A DNA stretch of 64,000 nt from SCUD01 sp036824505 (GTDB taxonomy: Bacteria; Pseudomonadota; Gammaproteobacteria; Steroidobacterales; Steroidobacteraceae), in contig DAITAA010000013.1 in the NCBI GenBank assembly GCA_036824505.1, positions 1 through 64,000 on the forward strand, read 5' to 3'. Position 1 is the first letter of the stretch. Each line of letters begins with the position of its first letter. The notes below the pieces were generated by a model. It was not told where the DNA came from. It worked only from the letters and a program-made list of their open reading frames with translations, and ran no database searches. Made by a program: the position numbers and the translations under genes. This document shows, one piece after another, positions 1-7,686 of the stretch.

Positions 1-1789
1 GAAGGCTCTCGACCGGGCGGTACTCCAGGCCGAACTTGTAGGTGAACTTGGAGTCATCGCCGGCGCCAATGTTCTTGTAGCTGTCATAACGACCGGAGGC
101 ATTGGCGGTCAGGGCGCTGAATAGCGGAACCCTGAACTCGACCGCCGTCGCCCAGCTCTCGCGCTTGCCCGCGCCCTGGGTGCCGGTGATGCCCCAGAAG
201 TCGCCGGCGATGACACGCGGGTCCGTCGGGTTTTCCCAGGACTGCTTTCCAGCCTGAACCAGGGCAGCGACACCCACTGGACCGGCGGGCAGTTCGAATA
301 GATCCGTGTTCGTGACCGTGAAATTGACGTTATGAGTCCAGGTCTTCGAATCAGTCTTGATCGTTCCCAGGAAACTGTCGTATTGATCAGGAGTCAGCGA
401 CTGGTAGAACGCCGCCTGGTCGGGGTGATAGACCGGGTAGCCGTAATAGGTTCCCAGTTGCGGGCCCAGGAACTGGTCACGGAAGAAATCCTCGATATCC
501 GCGGTCAGCGGCCAGCGCTGGCTGTTCTTCAAGTCGTACTGGGAGCGGCTGTAGTAGGCATCGTAATCCCAGCTCGAATCACCGAAGGCGCCGCGCACGC
601 CGAGTGCAAAATTGTAGGAGTCCGACTTGTTGATCTCATTGTTCGGCCCGCCGGTTTCTTCCGGCGAAAAGATGTGCTGGTACAGGTTCAGCGAGAAATC
701 CCTGTCGTCCCAGACATAGCCACCCGTGCCATTGATATCCGGCGACCAGAAACGCGTGCCGCTGTTGGACTCGACCCGATTCTGCGAATACAGCAGGCTC
801 GTATAGAGTTCGGCATTGTCGTTGAGCTTGAAATTGGCATTGACGTAGGCGCTGGTGCCAGTTTCGTCGTTGAGAAACGTTCCGTAGCCCGGGTCGGCGC
901 GACTGCCACAGTAGTTGCCGCGATTCGGACGGAAGTCGTAGGTGGTCGTGCCGCCGAAGTTGCTGGCCAGGCCATCGCAAACGGCCTGGCCGGGATCGAT
1001 GTATGTGTTGGTGAAGCCGTCCAGGATCAGGAACGTGCGCGAACCGTAGCGCTGGTCCGGGTTGGGATTGTCGTTGGTCGAATCGTAGCGGTGGCGCTGA
1101 TAGCCCCAGATCGCCGCCTGCGAGGAGTACTGAAGACCATAGGTCACATCGAATCTGTCCCAGGTCTGGCCGCCGCTTACGCTGACGAGCGCGTTGTCGC
1201 CGCCACCCTCTTCATAACCTCCCACTCGCGCTCTGACTTGCATGCCCTCGAGGCGCTTCTTGAGGATGATGTTGACGACACCGGCGATGGCGGCCGAACC
1301 GTAGATGGCCGACTGGTTGCCGGGCAGGATGTCGATGCGCTCGACCATGCTGCTCGGAATGCTCGACAGGTCGGTGAAATTGGCCTGCCCGTTGTACAGC
1401 AGCGGGTAGTCGGCCAGCGGGCGGCCGTCGATCAGGATCAGCGTAAAGCCGGGCGAAAGGCCGAGCAGACTGATCGTGGTCGCTCCTGGCGTAAAGCCAC
1501 CGGAGAACTGGTTGTCCTGGACCGCACCAGTTGCCAGCGGCTGTGCGCGCAGGACATCGGATACGTTTCGGAAGCCCTGGCGCTGAATATCATCGGCGGT
1601 GATTGCAATTACCGGCGAGGCAGTCTCCTGCCGGATCTGGGGAATCAGCGATCCCGTCACGACGACGGGTTCCAGCTCGACAGGCTTTCCCTTTGTCGAG
1701 GCCGTCGCCTGATCCTGGGCCATCGCCAGGCTGGAATAGGCTGATAAGGCCAGGATGCCGCTGATGGCAGTTGCCAGTTGCTTGTTCAT
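1..1789 (-). CDS. TonB-dependent outer-membrane receptor (3' end outside window)
   Basis: Reading from ATG at 1789 leftward the frame stays open for about 596 codons to the window edge, so the C-terminal barrel strands are missing. The N-terminus is a signal peptide (MNKQLATAISGILALS, then a small-residue AMA cleavage region), followed by a TonB-box-like VVVTGS stretch. The plug domain follows, with the usual LLGL, LILIDGRPL, SMVERIDILPG and AIYGSAAIAGVVNII elements, then barrel sequence rich in aromatic and Asn/Asp residues. A GGGGAAAG-type ribosome site lies just before the ATG. The family imports siderophores, glycans, peptides or vitamins in a TonB/ExbBD-dependent way; the substrate cannot be read from the sequence. 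A palindrome at 1962-1979 lies in its upstream region. Confidence 0.93.
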   Translation of the reverse strand, partial: MNKQLATAISGILALSAYSSLAMAQDQATASTKGKPVELEPVVVTGSLIPQIRQETASPVIAITADDIQRQGFRNVSDVLRAQPLATGAVQDNQFSGGFTPGATTISLLGLSPGFTLILIDGRPLADYPLLYNGQANFTDLSSIPSSMVERIDILPGNQSAIYGSAAIAGVVNIILKKRLEGMQVRARVGGYEEGGGDNALVSVSGGQTWDRFDVTYGLQYSSQAAIWGYQRHRYDSTNDNPNPDQRYGSRTFLILDGFTNTYIDPGQAVCDGLASNFGGTTTYDFRPNRGNYCGSRADPGYGTFLNDETGTSAYVNANFKLNDNAELYTSLLYSQNRVESNSGTRFWSPDINGTGGYVWDDRDFSLNLYQHIFSPEETGGPNNEINKSDSYNFALGVRGAFGDSSWDYDAYYSRSQYDLKNSQRWPLTADIEDFFRDQFLGPQLGTYYGYPVYHPDQAAFYQSLTPDQYDSFLGTIKTDSKTWTHNVNFTVTNTDLFELPAGPVGVAALVQAGKQSWENPTDPRVIAGDFWGITGTQGAGKRESWATAVEFRVPLFSALTANASGRYDSYKNIGAGDDSKFTYKFGLEYRPVESL

Positions 1790-1961
1790 CTTCTTTCCCC
1801 TGTTTGTGGCTGTCGTGCGACGCACAGTTTCCCCAAAAGCAGCGTCAGTGCATGACCGCTCAGTTGCCCACCGGATAGATTTTTCCTATGCGTTTTCCCT
1901 TGAAAATGCACTCTTGCAGCATCGCAAAGGATACGCCCAACTCGTACGCAGTGTCGAGCCA

Positions 1962-1979
1962 CGTTGCATGAGTGCAACG
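1962..1979. promoter_or_regulatory. Palindrome CGTTGCA-N4-TGCAACG, possible operator
   Basis: Perfect 7-bp arms separated by 4 bp lie in the 214-bp gap between the TonB receptor start (1789) and the phaR stop (2004). A looser TGCA..TTGCA pair is found about 50 bp nearer the receptor (about 1907-1918). A related GTTGCA/TGCAAC palindrome with a different spacing lies at 13777-13789 in front of the PHA genes. Binding by any regulator is inference. Confidence 0.35.
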
Positions 1980-2003
1980 ATAAGTCAATTCGCGCCAGTC
2001 TGA

Positions 2004-2546
2004 TTAGAGGCTGTTCTTCTTGGCAGCGGCGCCGGACGTTGCCTCGCCCGGCTCTGCGGCATCGTCCGGGCTTCCGGACGAGCTGGTGTGGCGCGGCGCG
2101 ACCATCATCGCAAGCATGCCTTCCTGCATGCGATTCCAGAGTTCCATGTTCTGGCGCGTCAGTTCAGCCATCGCGCTCATCGGTGGTGGCGCGCTGCTCA
2201 GCATCTGGGAAATCTGTTCCTGGACACTTTCCTGCTGGCGCATGAATGTGGAGACGCTCTGCTCGAGGTAACGTGCCATGAAATCCTGCATCGGCCCTCC
2301 GTAGTAGCGGATGATGGACTCCAGCAACTGCGTGGTCAGGATCGGTTTGCCGAACTGCTCCTGCTCGGCGATGACCTGGAGCAGGATCAGTCGGGTGATA
2401 TCCTCTCCGGTCTTGTCTTCGACGACCCGGATTCTTTCGCCCTTGACGATCAGGTCCCGGATGTCCTCGAGAGTCACATGCTTGCTGATGGAAGCATCGT
2501 ACAGGCGCCGGTTGGCGTACTTCTTGATCAGGCGTTCCTTGGCCAT
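2004..2546 (-). CDS. phaR: PhaR, polyhydroxyalkanoate synthesis repressor
   Basis: 180 aa. The N-terminus MAKERLIKKYANRRLYD matches the PhaR/PHB accumulation regulator DNA-binding domain, and the second region (VVEDKTGEDITRLILLQVI..) matches the PHB-accumulation domain. The tail is Ala/Ser/Lys rich. In this family PhaR represses phasin and its own gene and leaves DNA by binding nascent PHA granules. I chose the ATG at 2546 because the family begins with this basic IKKY-NRRLYD block; longer in-frame starts (2567, 2657) only add unrelated residues. The synthase and phasin genes it would control are 11 kb away at 13357-15672, which is unusual spacing. Confidence 0.93.
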   Translation of the reverse strand: MAKERLIKKYANRRLYDASISKHVTLEDIRDLIVKGERIRVVEDKTGEDITRLILLQVIAEQEQFGKPILTTQLLESIIRYYGGPMQDFMARYLEQSVSTFMRQQESVQEQISQMLSSAPPPMSAMAELTRQNMELWNRMQEGMLAMMVAPRHTSSSGSPDDAAEPGEATSGAAAKKNSL

Positions 2547-2719
2547 GACCGGAGTGTACCGGATCATGCTGCAGTGCGATAAGGCACTCAGGGAAAAGGG
2601 GATTTCAACCAGGAATGATCGAAAAAAAGGCCACTCGCCGACCGGGGGATCCGACAAGGGACGGCAGTGACGCTTGGGGCTTCTTCCTTCCGGCTCAGGG
2701 GCAAATCAGCATGCTATTC

Positions 2720-2729
2720 TGCTGCAGCA
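2720..2729. promoter_or_regulatory. TGCTGCAGCA palindrome between phaR and lipoprotein gene
   Basis: A 10-bp perfect palindrome with TGC/GCA half-sites lies in the 212-bp divergent region between phaR (2546, minus) and the lipoprotein gene (2759, plus). PhaR proteins are reported to prefer TGC/GCA-rich sites, so autoregulation is possible. A palindrome this short is expected by chance in a window of this size. Confidence 0.2.
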
Positions 2730-2758
2730 ATTCCCCTGCTGTTTTCCGCGGCGAATCA

Positions 2759-3091
2759 ATGCGAAATCACTGGATTGTGGCCATGGTCGTGCTGGTGGCA
2801 GCTTGCGCTTCGCAGCCCGGGCCGCCGTCCGCAGTTCCGGTGGCCGAGCCCGCGGCGGCCACGCCGACTTCGGTGACGACATTGGAGCAAGCAAGAAGTG
2901 CGGGCTACAGGATCGTCAACGAGAACGGCGCAACCTTGTATTGCCGCGAGCAACTGAAGACCGGCTCGCACTTGCGGAAGGAAACGATTTGCCTGACGGC
3001 AGAGGAACTCGAGGCCTCCCGAGCAGCAGCAGAACGTAATCTCGACCGGTTGCAGAGGCAGGGAAGGATGGCCCCTCCCCAGGGTTCGTAG
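2759..3091 (+). CDS. Small lipoprotein, conserved hypothetical
   Basis: 110 aa. MRNHWIVAMVVLVAAC is a lipoprotein signal with the lipobox VAAC and Cys15 as the lipidation site, followed by a Pro/Ala-rich linker. The globular part (YRIVNENGATLYCREQ..TGSHLRKETICLT) carries two cysteines that could pair, and the tail is charged and helical. The pattern LYCR-x-TGS-x-KETxCLT resembles short secreted proteins found in Xanthomonadales-type genomes; no function is known to me. The ATG at 2759 was chosen over the longer frame from 2615 because it directly starts the signal peptide. Cell location is inferred to be the periplasmic face of a membrane. Confidence 0.75.
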   Translation: MRNHWIVAMVVLVAACASQPGPPSAVPVAEPAAATPTSVTTLEQARSAGYRIVNENGATLYCREQLKTGSHLRKETICLTAEELEASRAAAERNLDRLQRQGRMAPPQGS

Positions 3092-3144
3092 CGACCGAGT
3101 CCCGATTATCTGTCGGGCCTACCCCGACCTCAAACTGAGGACTC

Positions 3145-3180
3145 AATAAAAAGGCCGCGCAGCTTGCGCTGCGCGGCCTT
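3145..3180 (-). terminator. Intrinsic terminator of the 3200-6028 receptor gene
   Basis: Perfect 13-bp arms AAGGCCGCGCAGC / GCTGCGCGGCCTT around a 4-nt loop. Read on the minus strand the hairpin runs into a TTTTTATT tract, 20 bp after the receptor stop codon. Confidence 0.85.
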
Positions 3181-3199
3181 CAGTATCAACCGGTCAGTC

Positions 3200-6028
3200 T
3201 CAGAACTTGTACTTGACGCTCGCGCGATAGTACGTGCCGACCGTGTCATAGGTGCTCACGTCGGTGTTCGCGTTGATGACATTGTTCTGGTACATGATCG
3301 GCGGCTGCTCGTCGGTCACATTGTTGGCGCCGATCTGGAACGACAGCTTCTCCCTGAATGTGTATCCGAAGCTCAGGTCCAGGTAAGTCCTCGACGGGAC
3401 CTGCAGGGCCGGCTGTTTGCCAGGTGCACCATCCGGATCACTCAGCTGCAGATCACCCACGTAGCGCGCCGCCAGCAGGCCCGTGAAAGGCCCGCGGCTC
3501 CAGCCGACGCTCGCAAAACCGCGCCATCTGGCGTAGTTGCCGTACTGGCGATCCCAGGTTCCAGCAATCCCCTGGGTACCGCAGGTCGAGCAAGGCGTCG
3601 AGTCGTACGCGTCGATGTAGGTCGTGTCCAGGCTGAACTGGAAACTGCCGGCAGCCGTGTCGTTCAGGGCGTACTTGAAGCCGATGTCCCAGCCGCTCGT
3701 CTCCAGCTTGCCGAAGTTCAAGGTCGGCTGCCCGATTACCAGCACCGCGCCATCCGCGGCACGGTTGATGAGGCCGCAGAACACCGGATCGCCCGTCGCG
3801 ACGCAAACGCTGGCGGTCGTGTTCACGTCGACCCCGGTGATGATGTCAGTAATCCTGTAATTCCAATAGTCTACGGTGGTTGAAAAGCCGTTCAGGAAGC
3901 TCGGCTGGTACACGAGGCCCGCAGTCAGCACTTCCCCGGTTTCAGGTTGAAGATCGACGTTGCCCGACAGCAGACCCGTCACCTGCGAGTTGTCCTGGGT
4001 AAACGTACCGTCCGTCGGGACATTCTCGCAAGCAAGCGCCAGGTTCGGGTTTGCCACAACCTGAGCAGCCGTCAGTCCCACGCAGGGATCGTTGAAGTTC
4101 GGGGCGTTGGATTGCGTGCCCGCGAACAGGTCGCTGATCTGCGGTGCGCGGAACACTTCAGAATACGAACCCCGGACCAGCAGGTCGCCAATCGGACGCC
4201 ATTCGAGTTTGACCGAACTGTTGACCGTGTCTCCGAAAGTGCTGTAGTCCGAATAGCGCGAGCCGACGATGAGGTTCAAGGCCTCGGCGCCCGGCATTTC
4301 CTTCAACAGCGGGAACAGAGCCTCCACATACAGCGACGAGACGTTGTATGTGCCCCTGGTGTCCACGGTGCAAGTATCCTGCGCAAGCCCGCAGGTCAGG
4401 AAATCCGGTGCCTGGGCAGTGCTGAGGGCGTCAGTGTCGAACTCGTAGTTAAACTTTTCGTAACCCCCACCGACTGCCATCTGCGCCTTGCCTGCCGGCA
4501 TCGAGAAGATCTCGCCGGTGAAATCGAGCGCGGCCGATTGAACGGTGTTCGTGGTGACCTGGTTGTAGTCGGCCGCAATGGTCGCCAAGGCAGCGGTCTG
4601 GCTCGGGTCATTGATATTGAATATGTTGACCGGGACGCAACCGGCGATGATGTTGCCCGGCGTGCCGCAGACCACTTCGCCGCTGAGCGGGTCAAGGAAG
4701 CTCGGACCGAAGGCGGGCTGAAGCTTCGAATTGAGGAGATAGCCCGTCGTGTTGACGTCCTGGCCGATGCGATCGTAAGCCGCGCTCAGATCCCAGTCCC
4801 ATCCCGAGTCCATGATCTTGCCGCGCGCGCCGAGCACGCCATGGTCGGTGGTGGTGTTGACGGTGTTCTGCCGCTTGCCGAGCGATTGCATGCGCCATTG
4901 CGCGTTCGGGTTCACCGCAGCGATGCCGCCGAAGTCGATACCGAACGGGTTATAGTAATTGTTGGCCGGGATGATGATGTTATCGCTGCGGGCGTCGAAG
5001 GGCAGCTCCGCGATCGCGAAGCCGGACGTCGTGTAGGCGTGCAACAACTCCGTGTATACCTCGACGTCCTCCGTCACGTTGTAATTGGCGGAGGTGAAGA
5101 GGCTCATGCGCTCCTGCGGCGTCATGATCAGATTGAGCGGCTGGTAGTTGTAAAGATCACCGCCCGCGAAACAGCGGTAGTCGGCGAGCGAAGTGCCCGG
5201 TGCGCCCGGGAGCTTGGTGACCGACGAGCAGCCAAACGAGGTAGCCAGCGCGCTGCCCGTGGGGAATCGAATGCGGCCGTTCGGCGTGCGACTCGAGCCT
5301 CCAACAATGACGCCATAAACACCGTAGAGATACAGCGCTTCACGGGAAAACTTGCGATCGCCAGCTGAAATTTCATCCTGCTTGTTGTAGTTCGCACCGA
5401 TCACCACGTCACCGCGATCGCTGGCTGTGCCCCAGGCCAAGCCGAGCGCTTGTCTTTGGCCGTCGCTCTCGCTGGAATTGCCGTAGTCAGCGCTCAGTTC
5501 CATGCCATCGAAGTCCTTGCGGGTGATGAAGTTCACCACGCCGCCGATGGCGTCCGAACCGTAGACGGCGCCCGCGCCTTCCTTCAGCACGTCCACGCGC
5601 TCGATCAGGTTGACGGGGAAAATGTTGACGTCCACGGCGCCGCCACCTGCGATGCCGGTCATGCGACGGCCGTTCAACAGCACCAGCGTGCGTTCGTCGC
5701 CCAGGCCGCGCAATTCAATCGTTGATGCGCCGTCGCCGCCGCCGTTGTTCAGCGTCGTGTTCGTGGCTGCACCGGAAATGGATGGGACCTGCTGCACCAG
5801 CTCACCCATCGTGGTGATGCCGGTCGCTTCGATCATGCCGCGGTTCATTGTGAAAACCGGGCTCGCGGTTTCCGCCTCGACGCGGCGAATGCGCGATCCG
5901 GTAACGATAATCTCGGAGAGTTCAGTCTCCTGTGAAATCGCATCGGTCGCATACAGCGCAGCCGCGGCTGATGCGGATGACACCAGCGCCAAATGGACGG
6001 CGCGTGTCAGGGTCGGGTTATTGAGCAT
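3200..6028 (-). CDS. TonB-dependent receptor, complete
   Basis: 942 aa, a typical length for large TonB-dependent receptors. Signal peptide at residues 1-33, TonB box ELSEIIVTGSRI, plug domain (ELVQQVPSISG, IELRGLG, TLVLLNGRRM, VDVLKEGAGAVYGSDAIGGVVNFI), a long barrel, and the C-terminal aromatic YKF typical of outer-membrane proteins. The barrel has several Cys pairs (for example CSTCG). The start at 6028 is supported by a strong TAGGAGG site on the minus strand (AGGAGG at 6038-6043). A promoter is visible at 6082-6110 and a terminator at 3145-3180, so it is a monocistronic unit. It is divergent from the hydroxylase/sulfotransferase genes starting at 6312, which makes it a candidate partner or import route for their product; this link is inference. 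Confidence 0.96.
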   Translation of the reverse strand: MLNNPTLTRAVHLALVSSASAAAALYATDAISQETELSEIIVTGSRIRRVEAETASPVFTMNRGMIEATGITTMGELVQQVPSISGAATNTTLNNGGGDGASTIELRGLGDERTLVLLNGRRMTGIAGGGAVDVNIFPVNLIERVDVLKEGAGAVYGSDAIGGVVNFITRKDFDGMELSADYGNSSESDGQRQALGLAWGTASDRGDVVIGANYNKQDEISAGDRKFSREALYLYGVYGVIVGGSSRTPNGRIRFPTGSALATSFGCSSVTKLPGAPGTSLADYRCFAGGDLYNYQPLNLIMTPQERMSLFTSANYNVTEDVEVYTELLHAYTTSGFAIAELPFDARSDNIIIPANNYYNPFGIDFGGIAAVNPNAQWRMQSLGKRQNTVNTTTDHGVLGARGKIMDSGWDWDLSAAYDRIGQDVNTTGYLLNSKLQPAFGPSFLDPLSGEVVCGTPGNIIAGCVPVNIFNINDPSQTAALATIAADYNQVTTNTVQSAALDFTGEIFSMPAGKAQMAVGGGYEKFNYEFDTDALSTAQAPDFLTCGLAQDTCTVDTRGTYNVSSLYVEALFPLLKEMPGAEALNLIVGSRYSDYSTFGDTVNSSVKLEWRPIGDLLVRGSYSEVFRAPQISDLFAGTQSNAPNFNDPCVGLTAAQVVANPNLALACENVPTDGTFTQDNSQVTGLLSGNVDLQPETGEVLTAGLVYQPSFLNGFSTTVDYWNYRITDIITGVDVNTTASVCVATGDPVFCGLINRAADGAVLVIGQPTLNFGKLETSGWDIGFKYALNDTAAGSFQFSLDTTYIDAYDSTPCSTCGTQGIAGTWDRQYGNYARWRGFASVGWSRGPFTGLLAARYVGDLQLSDPDGAPGKQPALQVPSRTYLDLSFGYTFREKLSFQIGANNVTDEQPPIMYQNNVINANTDVSTYDTVGTYYRASVKYKF

Positions 6029-6081
6029 CGGTGCAGGCCTCCTAAGCGGGACATCCCAGTTGACGGAATCGAGCGTGTGGG

Positions 6082-6110
6082 ATAATAGCCACCGATGAAG
6101 TCAAGGTAAA
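6082..6110 (-). promoter_or_regulatory. Sigma70-type promoter for the TonB receptor
   Basis: On the minus strand TTTACC (6110-6105), 17 bp, TATTAT (6087-6082). This predicts transcription starting near 6075 and a leader of about 45 nt with the AGGAGG ribosome site. Confidence 0.55.
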
Positions 6111-6311
6111 GCACATTTAGCTTGCCGGCGCGCGAATCGGCAAATGCACGTTTTTCCGAAGAAATCATATGTTGTTTATTTACAACAATAGGGGACGCTC
6201 GGTGCAGCCCAAGAACGTGTCCAGAATGCAACACCACCAAGAAAGGGACTCTCACGCGACCTGCGTGCGGGCTTGCTTGGCCCAAGCGGTGGATTGAGGC
6301 ACATTTAAACG

Positions 6312-6989
6312 ATGCGCGACCTTCCGGATCAGCCGCTCCTGGACAAGAACACCCTGGTTGGAGGGTGCGTAAAGCTGCCCGTGGCCATCGATGCCGGACG
6401 GCTGGCGGCGGAAGTGGCGGCCTTGCCGGCCTCGGTCTGGGATATCCGCGGCGGAAAGCACCGCTACCCCCGGGAAGGTGCGCATCAGGCCGCGCAGACG
6501 GTCTTCCTGCGCGGGTATACGCCGGCGGAGGGGGACCTGCCGATCGAGGACCGGCCTGTCCTGAACGAGCTGCCCTATGCCCGGCAGCTCATTGAACGGA
6601 TCATCGGCACGCGGCCCCAGAGGTGCCTGCTGGCGCGCCTGCCGGCCGGAGCGAGCGTGGTCCCGCACATCGACCGTGCGCCCTATTTTTCAAAGACCTT
6701 GCGCGTGCACGTGCCGGTCGAGTCCCACGACAGGGTCTGGATGTTTTGCGCCGGTCTCGCATACCTGATGAGGCCCGGCGAGGCCTGGGCGCTCAATAAT
6801 ATTGTCGTACATGCCGTCTGGAACGCCCATCCGGTCCTCTCGCGGACCCACATGATCTGCGATTTTCTGCCCGACCCGAACCTGCTGGATCTGCTTGCTC
6901 GCGGTGAGCGTGGGCTTGGCCGGCCGATGCCGGAGGCCGAGGCGCACTTTGAGACCTTGCTGCGCGGGCAGGCAGTTGCGGGCGGATGA
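6312..6989 (+). CDS. Aspartyl/asparaginyl beta-hydroxylase-type Fe(II)/2OG oxygenase
   Basis: 225 aa. A single cupin-like (double-stranded beta-helix) domain: HID at residues 119-121 gives the first His and an acidic ligand, NNIVVHAVWN puts the distal His at 167, and R178 in VLSRTHMICDF is in the place of the 2-oxoglutarate-binding Arg. The register (L-N-N-x-x-x-H-x-x-x-N) matches the FDDxxxHxxxN block of aspartyl beta-hydroxylase. The family hydroxylates Asp/Asn side chains or small substrates using O2 and 2-oxoglutarate; the substrate here is unknown. It overlaps the downstream sulfotransferase by 4 bp (ATGA), so the two are translationally coupled. No signal peptide, so cytoplasmic. Confidence 0.85.
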   Translation: MRDLPDQPLLDKNTLVGGCVKLPVAIDAGRLAAEVAALPASVWDIRGGKHRYPREGAHQAAQTVFLRGYTPAEGDLPIEDRPVLNELPYARQLIERIIGTRPQRCLLARLPAGASVVPHIDRAPYFSKTLRVHVPVESHDRVWMFCAGLAYLMRPGEAWALNNIVVHAVWNAHPVLSRTHMICDFLPDPNLLDLLARGERGLGRPMPEAEAHFETLLRGQAVAGG

Positions 6990-7681
6990 TCGCCACCGAC
7001 CGCTTCGTCTTCCTGCATCTGCACAAATCCGGCGGCACGTTCGTCAATGACTGCCTGCTGAGATTCGTGCCCGGCGCCCGGCGGATCGGTTATCACCTGC
7101 CTCGGCATCTGATCCCGGAGCAGTTGGCCGCACTGCCGGTTCTCGGCTTCGTGCGCAGTCCCTGGAGTTATTACGTTTCCTGGTACTCTTTTCAGGCGGC
7201 GCGACCGCGACCGAATGCGCTTTATCGCCTGCTGAGCGATGAAGGTCGCCGGGACTTCAAAGGCACGGTGCACAATCTGCTGCAACTCGGCAGCGGTAAC
7301 GAGCACCTCGACCGTCTTGTCGAAGTCCTGCCACAGGCCTACGGTAATCATGGAATAAATCTGCCCGGATTCGCGCTGGCGCCGATTCGCGGCTCGGGAC
7401 TCGGCTTCTATGCGTATCTTTACCAATACATGTTTGGAACCGCCGACGCGGCACTTACGGTCGGGCACATGGAGTCGCTCCGGCAGGAATTGCCGCGCAT
7501 GCTTGAATCTGTCGGGCAGCCCATGAGCACCGGGATGCGCGAGTTCATTGACCATGCGGCGCCGCGCAACGTCGCGCGCCACGCGCGCTACACGGACTTC
7601 TACGACGACGGACTGCGGAATCTGGTCGCGGAGCGCGATGCATCAATTATCGCGCGGCACGGTTACCGGTTCGGGGACTGA
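6986..7681 (+). CDS. Sulfotransferase family protein
   Basis: 231 aa. The N-terminus FVFLHLHKSGGTFV is the 5'-phosphosulfate loop of P-loop-like PAPS sulfotransferases (HKSGGT at residues 13-18), and PVLGFVRSPWSYYVSWY (R57, S58) is the 3'-phosphate-binding strand-helix. The rest is helical, ending with an ASIIARHGYRFGD tail. Such enzymes move sulfate from PAPS to a hydroxyl or amine. The coding sequence starts inside the last codons of the hydroxylase gene (ATGA overlap), which implies the two work on the same pathway. It converges on the fusion gene with only 5 bp between stops. Confidence 0.85.
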   Translation: MIATDRFVFLHLHKSGGTFVNDCLLRFVPGARRIGYHLPRHLIPEQLAALPVLGFVRSPWSYYVSWYSFQAARPRPNALYRLLSDEGRRDFKGTVHNLLQLGSGNEHLDRLVEVLPQAYGNHGINLPGFALAPIRGSGLGFYAYLYQYMFGTADAALTVGHMESLRQELPRMLESVGQPMSTGMREFIDHAAPRNVARHARYTDFYDDGLRNLVAERDASIIARHGYRFGD

Positions 7682-7686
7682 TGGTG

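Noticed and set aside
332..1744. 470-codon plus-strand frame opposite the first TonB receptor
   Set aside because: The minus strand encodes an unmistakable signal peptide, TonB box and plug; the plus frame is its shadow.
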